From: Deltaproteobacteria bacterium
GTDB taxonomy: Bacteria > Desulfobacterota > DSM-4660 > Desulfatiglandales > B25-G16
Assembly (NCBI GenBank): GCA_019308645.1
Contig: JAFDHR010000263.1
Span: forward strand, 1 to 5,873
Direction of reading: 5' to 3'
Length of the DNA stretch: 5,873 bases
A program made the position numbers and the translations under genes. Shown piece after piece: positions 1 through 4,786 of this stretch. Position 1 is the stretch's first letter. The number at the start of each line of letters is the position of its first letter. The notes beneath the pieces are model-generated. The model did no database searches, was not told the DNA's origin, and worked only from the letters and a program-made list of their open reading frames with translations.

Positions 1-132
1 GCGGGGGCTTCAGCGCCTACAAGATATCGCCATGGGATTTGCTATGTCTAAATCATTACAGAACACGAGGGCTAGCCCATAAGCAACGGTCTTACGTATG
101 GGTAAAAGTCAGCACCAGGGGAGGGGAAATGG
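1..132. other. Unassigned left edge
   Basis: I recognise no gene here. On the + strand the window opens inside short open frames: one closes with TAA at 80-82 (26 codons, reading ...LQDIAMGFAMSK...) and one closes at 49-51. Either could be the tail of a gene that starts left of the window, but neither matches a family I know. A third frame stays open until it overlaps the folE2 ATG at 203-206. It runs through repeat DNA and is probably chance. Confidence 0.2.
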
Positions 133-153
133 GACTTTTTACGAGTTCATCAA
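133..153 (+). repeat. Solo copy of dispersed 21-nt terminal repeat
   Basis: This 21-nt sequence begins GACTTTTTACGAG and ends TTCATCAA. It matches the reverse complement of the left terminal repeat of the palindromic element at 2695-2887 in 20 of 21 positions, and it also resembles that element's right end (2867-2887). No inverted partner is visible nearby, so it looks like an orphan end or a remnant. It lies 50 nt upstream of folE2. Confidence 0.6.
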
Positions 154-167
154 TCTTGAATTCCTTA

Positions 168-200
168 ACTTTAGGCACTTTAGTTCACTTTAGGCACTTA
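168..200 (+). repeat. Short tandem repeat (ACTTTAG units) before folE2
   Basis: About 3.5 imperfect units of 9-10 nt occur head to tail: ACTTTAGGC (168-176), ACTTTAGTTC (177-186), ACTTTAGGC (187-195) and a partial ACTTA (196-200). The array ends 2 nt before the folE2 ATG and occupies the place where a ribosome binding site would normally be. A weak promoter-like pair lies across it (TTGAAT 156-161, TTTAGT 179-184, 17-nt spacer), but I would not rely on it. Confidence 0.6.
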
Positions 201-202
201 TC

Positions 203-979
203 ATGATAGATATTCAAAATCAAAAAGATGATCGTAACATTAGTATAGATAAGGTTGGAATAAAGGGTATCAGCTACCCAATAACGGTTCGAGACAAAGA
301 AATAAAAAGCCAACAAACTGTAGCCTCGATTAACATGTATGTTAACCTTCCCAAGGACTATAAAGGCACACATATGAGCCGGCTTATTGAGATTCTGAAT
401 GAACACAATAGGAGTATCTCTATTCAGAATTTCTCAGATATTCTTTCAACCATGAAAAAAAGGCTCAATGCTGAAAGCGCGCATATAGAAATATCCTTTC
501 CATACTTTATAATGAAGAGTGCCCCTGTTACACATAGCCAGGGCCTGATGGAATATCAATGCACATTTAAAGGCAATCTGAACAAAGAGAAGGATCTAAT
601 AATTATGATAAATGTGCCAATTACCACCCTCTGCCCATGCTCAAAAGAGATAAGTGATTTTGGTGCCCATAACCAGAGAGGAGAGGTCAGATTGCAGGTT
701 AGATTTAAAAAGTTTGTATGGATAGAGGACCTCATTAAATTAGTAGAGGAGGCTGCATCCAGCGAAATATATTCTGTGTTAAAAAGAGAGGACGAGAAAT
801 ATGTAACTGAAAAGGCATATCAAAATCCTAAATTCGTAGAGGATATTGTCAGGGATATAGCCAAGAAACTTGAGTATGATACAAATATAACATGGTTTGC
901 CGTTGAATCAGAAAATTTTGAATCCATTCACAATCACAATGCATACGCATACATAGAAAGGCATCAATCTGTCAGTTGA
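203..979 (+). CDS. folE2: GTP cyclohydrolase FolE2 (type IB)
   Basis: Converts GTP to 7,8-dihydroneopterin triphosphate, the first step toward folate and, in many bacteria, queuosine; a cytosolic enzyme. The 258-residue protein is full length for FolE2 (about 250-300). Visible family signatures are KGTHMSR (54-60), the metal-site segment TLCPCSKEISDFGAHNQRG (142-160) with Cys144 and Cys146, the KREDEKYVTEKAYQNPKFVED stretch (194-214), and the C-terminal ESIHNHNAYAYIE (240-252). FolE2 is the form that can work without zinc and replaces FolE in some bacteria. The ATG at 203 is the first after an in-frame TAG at 191-193, so the start is well constrained, although no Shine-Dalgarno motif precedes it. 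The final codons and TGA stop (971-979) fall inside the left arm of an inverted repeat, so the last residues may be repeat-derived. The next gene is 368 nt away, so an operon with purH is not evident. Confidence 0.95.
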   Translation: MIDIQNQKDDRNISIDKVGIKGISYPITVRDKEIKSQQTVASINMYVNLPKDYKGTHMSRLIEILNEHNRSISIQNFSDILSTMKKRLNAESAHIEISFPYFIMKSAPVTHSQGLMEYQCTFKGNLNKEKDLIIMINVPITTLCPCSKEISDFGAHNQRGEVRLQVRFKKFVWIEDLIKLVEEAASSEIYSVLKREDEKYVTEKAYQNPKFVEDIVRDIAKKLEYDTNITWFAVESENFESIHNHNAYAYIERHQSVS

Positions 980-1147
980 CTGTTGTCGGTTGTCCGTTGT
1001 TAAGTTAACGTCTACGGTCTATCGGTTATCCCGCTGTTATCGGGACTCGTTACGTTTAACGGCTATTGGTTGCGTCATTTTTCAAAACCGTTTGACGTAA
1101 ACAGAGCACCGAAACGAGCCGCGCAACCGCAACCCTTTGACGAATAC

Positions 1148-1178
1148 TTGCAAGGCAGCAAAATGAAATGACTATACT
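1148..1178 (+). promoter_or_regulatory. Weak candidate promoter upstream of purH
   Basis: TTGCAA (1148-1153) and TATACT (1173-1178) resemble sigma70 -35 and -10 boxes, but their 19-nt spacing is longer than ideal. Transcription would start near 1185 and give a leader of about 160 nt before the purH ATG, passing through the GC-rich box at 1230-1267. No other candidate in this gap looks better. Confidence 0.25.
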
Positions 1179-1229
1179 ATAGATTTATTCAAAAAATTCA
1201 TTGGGGAACTAACTCCTAAATTAAGTGCT

Positions 1230-1267
1230 CCCGCCTGCCTCGCCTGAGCTCGCAATGGCGGGCAGGT
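1230..1267 (+). repeat. GC-rich palindromic box, variant copy
   Basis: It begins CCCGCCTGCC and ends GGCGGGCAGGT, the same two ends as the 25-nt box at 2831-2855, but with a 17-nt interior in place of the short AGAC spacer of that copy. CCCGCC (1230-1235) and GGCGGG (1257-1262) can pair as a hairpin stem. It lies 80 nt upstream of the purH start and stands out as GC-rich in AT-rich surroundings. Confidence 0.5.
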
Positions 1268-1347
1268 ATCTCAAATCAATTGGTAAGAAACCAACGGACA
1301 ATGGACAATAAACAACTGACAACATATAACAAATAAAGGGTAAAGAC

Positions 1348-2643
1348 ATGTCTGATGAATTAAAAAAGATGTATAAAACGGTGATGGATGACCATTTTCC
1401 TCCCCAGATTACAATGGATTTTGGAGATCAAAAACTCATCTACCAAAAAAGGACCTGGAAAATAGCTGATGAAACTTCAGGGGAGTTAATTGAGAAAGGC
1501 CTCAGGTATGGAGAAAATCCGGGCCAGGAGTCTGCCCTTTACGAGCTGATAAATGGAAACCTCACACTTGGTGAATGTCAATTTATTGAATCAGGGAAAG
1601 GCCTGGTCTCAGCCATAACTGAAAAAGACCTGATCCAGAGTGGGAAACATCCAGGAAAAATTAACCTAACGGATATAGACAATGCCCTTAATATAATAAA
1701 ATACCTTTCCCTACAACCGGCCGTGGTAATTGTTAAGCATAATAATCCTTGTGGTGTGGCCTATGGCTCAAGTATTGCCGATGCCTATCAAAAGGCAAAT
1801 ATGGCAGATAGAATAGCAGCCTTTGGTGGTTGTGCAGTCTTTAATAGGCCTCTTGATAAAGAGACCACCCAATTAATTAGCAATAATTATCTCGAGGTTG
1901 TAGTCGCACCTGCGTTTGAAGATGGAACTATATCTATGCTACATAAAAGCTCTAATCTCAGGATTATCAAAATCAGCAAAATTGATAGATTAGCCGAATA
2001 TACGGAGAAACGTTTCGTTGACTTTAAAAGCCTTATTGACGGGGGAATAATACTACAGCAATCGCCTATAAATAAAATAAAATCACCAGATGATTTTGAA
2101 CTGGCCTCAGTGGAGTATAAAGGAAAACTATACAAAATTGCCAGGAATCCCACAGAAGAAGAATATGCTGATATGCTCTTTGGCTGGCAGGTGGAACAGG
2201 GTATTACATCCAACTCGGTCATCTATGTTAAGGAGGGGGTAACAGTTGGCATTGGCACGGGAGAGCAAGACAGGGTAGGCGTGGCGGAAATAGCCATTTA
2301 TAAGGCCTATACGAAGTATGCAGACGCCCTCTGTTTTACCAAATTCGGTATCGCGTACAAAGAATTGGAAGTCGAGATAAATAAAAGAAAAAAGGATGCC
2401 GCAGCAAAGGAAGAGATTGATAAGGCAACTACTTCAGAACATGGTGGTCTTATAGGTGCAACCATGGTGTCTGATGCATTTTTTCCTTTTAGAGACGGGG
2501 TAGATGTAGCCATAAAGGAGGGAATAAGGGCCATTGTTCATCCAGGGGGATCGTTAAGGGATTTTGAATCAATTGAGGCCTGTAACGAGGCCAACCCTCA
2601 GGTAACCATGGTATTTACCGGCCAAAGGGCATTTAAACACTGA
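1348..2643 (+). CDS. purH: AICAR transformylase (PurH transformylase domain only)
   Basis: Transfers a formyl group from 10-formyltetrahydrofolate to AICAR, giving FAICAR, the penultimate step of purine synthesis. The 431 residues correspond only to the C-terminal transformylase half of classical PurH. There is no N-terminal IMP cyclohydrolase (MGS-like) domain, so IMP closure must be done by another protein. Signatures are RYGENPGQ (53-60), VKHNNPCG (129-136) with the catalytic pair Lys130-His131, the phosphate/nucleotide region GIGTGEQDRVGVAEIA (301-316), [12 protein letters not shown] (375-386), HPGGSLRD (398-405) and the terminal TGQRAFKH (424-431). The start is supported by AAAGGG at 1335-1340, 7 nt before the ATG. 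A palindromic element begins about 50 nt after the stop and could act as a terminator. The last 64 codons are repeated at 3943-4134. The family (short AICARFT proteins without a cyclohydrolase domain) is known from clostridia, Bacteroidetes and deltaproteobacteria. Confidence 0.93.
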   Translation: MSDELKKMYKTVMDDHFPPQITMDFGDQKLIYQKRTWKIADETSGELIEKGLRYGENPGQESALYELINGNLTLGECQFIESGKGLVSAITEKDLIQSGKHPGKINLTDIDNALNIIKYLSLQPAVVIVKHNNPCGVAYGSSIADAYQKANMADRIAAFGGCAVFNRPLDKETTQLISNNYLEVVVAPAFEDGTISMLHKSSNLRIIKISKIDRLAEYTEKRFVDFKSLIDGGIILQQSPINKIKSPDDFELASVEYKGKLYKIARNPTEEEYADMLFGWQVEQGITSNSVIYVKEGVTVGIGTGEQDRVGVAEIAIYKAYTKYADALCFTKFGIAYKELEVEINKRKKDAAAKEEIDKATTSEHGGLIGATMVSDAFFPFRDGVDVAIKEGIRAIVHPGGSLRDFESIEACNEANPQVTMVFTGQRAFKH

Positions 2644-2734
2644 AAATATCTTTGTTTCTCTCTCATTGACAGGCAAAATTTTTTTACTCAAACCTTGATG
2701 AACCCGTAAAAAGTCTCAATAACATGTCATTTCG

Positions 2735-2759
2735 ACCTGCCCACCGTCTGGCAGGCGGG
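2735..2759 (+). repeat. GC-rich box, left copy
   Basis: A 25-nt box starting ACCTGCCCACCGTC and ending GGCAGGCGGG. It is self-complementary at its ends (CCTGCC with GGCAGG) and inverse to 2831-2855 with one mismatch. In this left arm it lies on the inner side of the GTCATTTCGAC block. Confidence 0.6.
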
Positions 2760-2830
2760 GCGAAGCGAGAAATCTTACCAATGTAACATGCTGAAAACTC
2801 AAGATTTCTCCCTCTGGTCGAAATGACACA

Positions 2831-2855
2831 CCCGCCTGCCAGACGGCGGGCAGGT
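2831..2855 (-). repeat. GC-rich box, right copy
   Basis: The inverse copy of 2735-2759, starting CCCGCCTGCCAGAC and ending GGCGGGCAGGT. In this right arm it lies on the outer side of the GTCGAAATGAC block, so it is not in the position that a simple palindrome would give it. Confidence 0.6.
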
Positions 2856-2887
2856 TCACTAAATCCGACTTTTTACGAAGTCGTCAA

Positions 2888-3164
2888 CCTTACAACTATT
2901 TTTTTACTGTAAGAAAATTTCATACTTTATAAAGGAAAAGTTAGGTAAGAAAAAAAGGAAAGATTAAGTCTTGTAAAATTTAGTTATAAATTAAAAGGAC
3001 ACACCTGATTCTATTGGTTATGCCATATATTATTTTTTCTAACACACTCAGGTATCACACCAAACTAAACTTTTTCGATTAAGGCATGCTATACTATTTG
3101 AGGGACCTTACTCACGATAAAACCATCGCGCAAATGGCTAAAGGTATTTTGTATGTTTCACTAT
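2888..3164. other. AT-rich gap, no gene assigned
   Basis: This AT-rich stretch between the palindromic element and the end of the PIN-domain gene has A- and T-runs but no recognisable gene, RNA or repeat family. A 36-codon open frame starting at ATG 3086 and ending at 3196 is visible on the + strand. It has no properly spaced ribosome binding site (AAGG sits 1 nt from the ATG) and runs into the convergent PIN gene, so I do not call it. Confidence 0.5.
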
Positions 3165-3614
3165 TTAGAAGGCATTTATATGATAAAATGGATTGACAAT
3201 TTTTAGGTCTTCAATCATCATACCATCCTGCATATCTTCTGAGAGAATCATCGTGGCATTTCCAGCAAGGGCAGTCTGAATTATCATGGAATCCCAGAAA
3301 GAAAGCTCATATTGCTCACTTAGTCGCGCTGCTAAAACAACCATTTCAAAATCAGAAACAACAATTTCCATTATAGCGATATATTTAAGATATTCAATAG
3401 CATTATCGACTGATAAGGGTACTTGAATCTTCCTGGTAGAGATATTGAAAAACTCCTGCATGACTTGAATGCTAATAAGACCACTTTCCTTCTGAATAGT
3501 TTTTCTTATCAACTCTTGGGCCACATTTTGCTTTTTTCTTTCACCAGGGGATTTATCAATAGCGTAGATAAAAATGTTGGTATCAAGAAATATTCTATCT
3601 TTCATGGATCTCAT
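3165..3614 (-). CDS. vapC: PIN-domain ribonuclease toxin (VapC-like)
   Basis: Predicted toxin of a type II toxin-antitoxin pair; PIN toxins are metal-dependent RNases held inactive by the partner antitoxin. The 149 residues are of normal length for the family. The expected acidic residues are in order: Asp11 in IFLDTN, Glu54 in VMQEFF, Asp108 in SFWDSM, and Glu126/Asp127 in LSEDMQDG (124-131). The start overlaps the end of the antitoxin gene by 20 nt, implying translational coupling. Met4, at 3605 (MKDRIFLDTN...), is an equally good start and would give an 11-nt overlap. A weak GGA lies 6 nt before the longer start. The gene is convergent with purH and shares the promoter upstream of the antitoxin. 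The PIN fold is clear. Its RNA target, and whether it is toxic, cannot be read from sequence. Confidence 0.88.
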   Translation of the reverse strand: MRSMKDRIFLDTNIFIYAIDKSPGERKKQNVAQELIRKTIQKESGLISIQVMQEFFNISTRKIQVPLSVDNAIEYLKYIAIMEIVVSDFEMVVLAARLSEQYELSFWDSMIIQTALAGNATMILSEDMQDGMMIEDLKIVNPFYHINAF

Positions 3615-3825
3615 CTCGATTCCAGCTCACAGATCCAATCACTGCGTTAGTTCTCTTGTAAAAGGATTCCAGGCCTTGTAATACATCTCTCTTTTTCTGA
3701 TCCAACTGGACAAATTCTTTTAGCTTCTCCCTTACAATTGCGTTAACTGAGATATTTCTTTCAAAAGCCAACTTTTTAGCTTTGGCCAATAGATCATCAT
3801 CCAATTTTAAAGTTATATTGCCCAT
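3595..3825 (-). CDS. vapB: Ribbon-helix-helix antitoxin (VapB-like)
   Basis: Predicted antitoxin and DNA-binding autorepressor for the PIN toxin that follows. The 76-residue protein starts with a beta-strand-like NITLKLDDDL (3-12), followed by helix AKAKKLAFERN (14-24), the turn ISVNAIV and helix REKLKEFV (32-39), as expected for a ribbon-helix-helix DNA-binding domain. The tail from about residue 45 is charged and ends WNRDEIHER (68-76), a type of C-terminal tail seen in antitoxins that contact PIN toxins. AAAGGA on the minus strand (3835-3840) lies 9 nt before the ATG and supports the start. The 3' end overlaps the toxin gene. A palindrome in its promoter (3871-3885) is a ready-made operator. 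The exact antitoxin subfamily is uncertain. Confidence 0.82.
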   Translation of the reverse strand: MGNITLKLDDDLLAKAKKLAFERNISVNAIVREKLKEFVQLDQKKRDVLQGLESFYKRTNAVIGSVSWNRDEIHER

Positions 3826-3864
3826 AACGACTTATCCTTTACCTTTGTTTATCAGCACATTATT

Positions 3865-3893
3865 AGTGTAGCACATTAAATGTGCCAATGCAA
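3865..3893 (-). promoter_or_regulatory. Promoter of the toxin-antitoxin operon
   Basis: On the minus strand TTGCAT (3888-3893) and TACACT (3865-3870) form -35 and -10 boxes with an ideal 17-nt spacer. Transcription would begin near 3858 and give a leader of about 33 nt with the AAAGGA site before the antitoxin ATG. The spacer contains the perfect palindrome at 3871-3885. Confidence 0.6.
3871..3885. promoter_or_regulatory. Palindromic operator in the TA promoter
   Basis: GCACATTAAATGTGC is a perfect 7-bp inverted repeat around one central base, lying wholly between the -10 and -35 boxes. GCACATTA also recurs at 3855-3862, 16 nt away in the same orientation, overlapping the expected transcription start. 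Two spaced half-sites of this kind suit cooperative binding by a ribbon-helix-helix antitoxin or toxin-antitoxin complex, giving autorepression. The palindrome is seen; the binding is inferred. Confidence 0.55.
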
Positions 3894-3942
3894 GATTCTA
3901 TTTTCAATTACCTGCAATTCAAACACTACAGGCACATATAGC

Positions 3943-4134
3943 GGCTTTATAGGTGCAACCATGGTTTCCGATGCATTTTTTCCCTTTAGAGACGGGGTGG
4001 ATGTGGCCATCAAGGAGGGCATCAGGGCCATTGTTCATCCAGGGGGATCGTTAAGGGACTTTGAATCAATTGAGGCCTGTAACGAGGCCAACCCTCAGGT
4101 AACCATGGTATTTACCGGCCAGAGGGCGTTCAAG
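3943..4134 (+). pseudogene. purH: Truncated second copy of purH 3' end
   Basis: Encodes the last part of AICAR transformylase again, matching codons 367-430 of the intact gene (2446-2637) in 177 of 192 bases and 63 of 64 residues. From Ile369 to Lys430 all 13 base differences are synonymous third-position changes. The catalytic Lys-His pair and the first 366 residues are absent, so it cannot be a working enzyme. An open frame starting at ATG 3880 runs through it to 4197, but its first 21 residues are unrelated and its start lies inside the antisense promoter of the toxin-antitoxin operon, so expression is doubtful. At the right end the His-stop of purH is replaced: the frame reads on for 20 residues. 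The bases could be aligned to the original stop if GAAT were inserted (TACTGA at 4139-4144 against CACTGA). This is a remnant of a duplication, an insertion event or recombination. Confidence 0.88.
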
Positions 4135-4144
4135 GAATTACTGA

Positions 4145-4498
4145 TAAGTGATTCAGATCGAGATTTTTCATCCCTAGAGCATATCCCTTCTTCATAGTTT
4201 CAACGCATCATCTACATAATGGCATTATATTGAACCTAACAAAGACTATCCCTTGGCAAATAATATTATATTCAAGCCGAACTACTATGACATTGAGCCT
4301 CAATACTTCGCTTCGAATTAAACTCAATCCATCTTATTAACAACAGAAAAGAGCCCAATACCTCCTATAAAGGCAATAGATTGGCCCTTATTCAAGGTTT
4401 AAACAAGTTTTTTTACCTTCTCCTATCTTTTATTAGAGTTTTACGCGCTTTTTTATTATACTTACAGGTAATTTTATATAAAGGGGGCAAATAGAGCC
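4145..4498. other. AT-rich gap upstream of scmD, no gene assigned
   Basis: No recognisable gene, RNA or repeat. The open frame carried over from the purH fragment stops at 4195-4197. The only small + strand frames, such as 17 codons from ATG 4287, lack a ribosome binding site and look random. In particular I see no Cys- or Gly-rich precursor peptide of the sort expected beside a radical-SAM peptide-modifying cassette. A T-rich tract at 4408-4415 is not preceded by a convincing stem. Confidence 0.5.
4433..4462 (+). promoter_or_regulatory. Candidate promoter for scmDE
   Basis: TATACT (4457-4462) is a good -10 box. The best -35 is the poor TTAGAG (4433-4438) with an 18-nt spacer. A start near 4469 would give a leader of about 30 nt that includes AAGGGGG (4481-4487), the ribosome binding site of scmD. 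Confidence 0.35.
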
Positions 4499-4786
4499 AT
4501 GCATGACTATAATAAGCCTGTAGCAAATCCTCTGGTGGTGCTCCGTGAGGAGTTTGACGACTGGGCCATTCTCTTTGACCCTGATACCGGCGATGCCCTC
4601 GGTATCAATCCCATGGGTGTATTTGTGTGGAAACGTCTTGATAGTTATCACGCGATTCAAGATATCCAAAATGAGGTTCGTGATCTTTACGATAATGTCC
4701 CAAATGAAGCAAATGACCAGATTAAAGAGTTTATCCAAGAACTTATCAAAAAGAAATTTGTAAGCTACGAGATCCAAGAGACTTAG
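4499..4786 (+). CDS. scmD: PqqD-like peptide-binding protein ScmD
   Basis: Small PqqD-family protein; such proteins bind the leader of a ribosomally made peptide and present it to a partner radical SAM enzyme. The 95 residues match the usual length. The PqqD-type core is DDWAILFDPDTGDALGINPM (20-39) running into GVFVWKRL (40-47), with the family's Asn-x-x-Gly...Trp pattern at Asn37, Gly40 and Trp44. Predicted helices at about 52-62 and 70-87 complete the winged-helix-like fold. I recognise the sequence as the ScmD member of the SynChlorMet cassette, from memory of the family, not from a search. AAGGGGG (4481-4487) lies 11 nt before the ATG, which is slightly far. Its TAG stop abuts the ATG of the radical SAM gene with no gap, so the two are almost certainly cotranscribed. 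The G+C content looks higher than in purH and folE2. Confidence 0.82.
   Translation: MHDYNKPVANPLVVLREEFDDWAILFDPDTGDALGINPMGVFVWKRLDSYHAIQDIQNEVRDLYDNVPNEANDQIKEFIQELIKKKFVSYEIQET

Larger units (their letters stand above)
971..1320. repeat. Segment bounded by 29-nt imperfect inverted repeats
   Basis: This segment fills nearly all of the gap between folE2 and purH, and I find no gene in it. The arms at 971-999 (starting GTCAGTTG, ending TTGTCCGTTG) and 1292-1320 (its inverse, starting CAACGGACAA, ending CAACTGAC) are the same length and pair in 24 of 29 positions. The interior holds T/G-rich degenerate sequence, a small hairpin at 1029-1045 (TCCCG, 7-nt loop, CGGGA) and a GC-rich box at 1230-1267. 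It resembles a small non-autonomous element. The arms have biased composition and could instead be degenerate low-complexity repeats of inverse orientation. Confidence 0.45.
2695..2887. mobile_element. Nested palindromic MITE-like element
   Basis: A 193-nt, gene-free element with several layers of inverted repeat. The ends at 2695-2715 and 2867-2887 pair in 17 of 21 positions. GTCATTTCGAC (2726-2736) pairs perfectly with GTCGAAATGAC (2817-2827). GAGAAATCTT (2767-2776) pairs perfectly with AAGATTTCTC (2801-2810). A GC-rich box at 2735-2759 pairs with 2831-2855 in 24 of 25 positions. A further copy of the end sequence stands alone at 133-153, which supports a dispersed family. No transposase is encoded, so it would be non-autonomous. 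Transcribed from purH it would fold into a strong structure and could terminate or stabilise the message. Confidence 0.6.

Noticed and set aside
971..1323. CRISPR-like or tandem array from the repeated TTGTC/GTTG motifs
   Set aside because: There are no regularly spaced identical repeats with unique spacers. The pattern is one inverted pair plus degenerate T/G-rich sequence.
1887..2534. Two minus-strand frames (1887-2222 and 2307-2534) inside purH
   Set aside because: Both are low-complexity Ser/Ile/Leu-rich shadows of a well-conserved gene, with no independent evidence.
2692..2891. ACCTT at both edges of the palindromic element as a target-site duplication
   Set aside because: The left copy overlaps the terminal repeat itself, the match is only 5 nt, and the solo end at 133-153 does not share it, so it may be coincidence.
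3086..3196. A 36-codon + strand frame (MLYYLRDLTHDK...) left of the toxin gene
   Set aside because: AAGG is only 1 nt from the ATG, the frame overlaps the 3' end of the convergent PIN gene, and I recognise no family.
3880..4197. A 105-codon + strand open frame covering the purH fragment, as a real gene
   Set aside because: Its first 21 residues are unrelated to any part of purH, its ATG lies within the operator of the opposite-strand operon, there is no ribosome binding site, and it lacks the catalytic half. It is better called a gene remnant.
4287..4340. A 17-codon frame upstream of scmD as a possible precursor peptide
   Set aside because: No ribosome binding site, no leader/core pattern and no Cys, Gly or aromatic-rich core; consistent with chance.
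4341..4416. Rho-independent terminator before scmD (GAGCCCAAT / ATTGGCCCTT then a T-run)
   Set aside because: The arms pair imperfectly, the loop is long, and the T-run starts more than 20 nt after the stem.
4433..4777. A 114-codon minus-strand frame antisense to scmD
   Set aside because: It is the shadow of scmD, which has a ribosome binding site, family motifs and a partner gene. The antisense product resembles no family.
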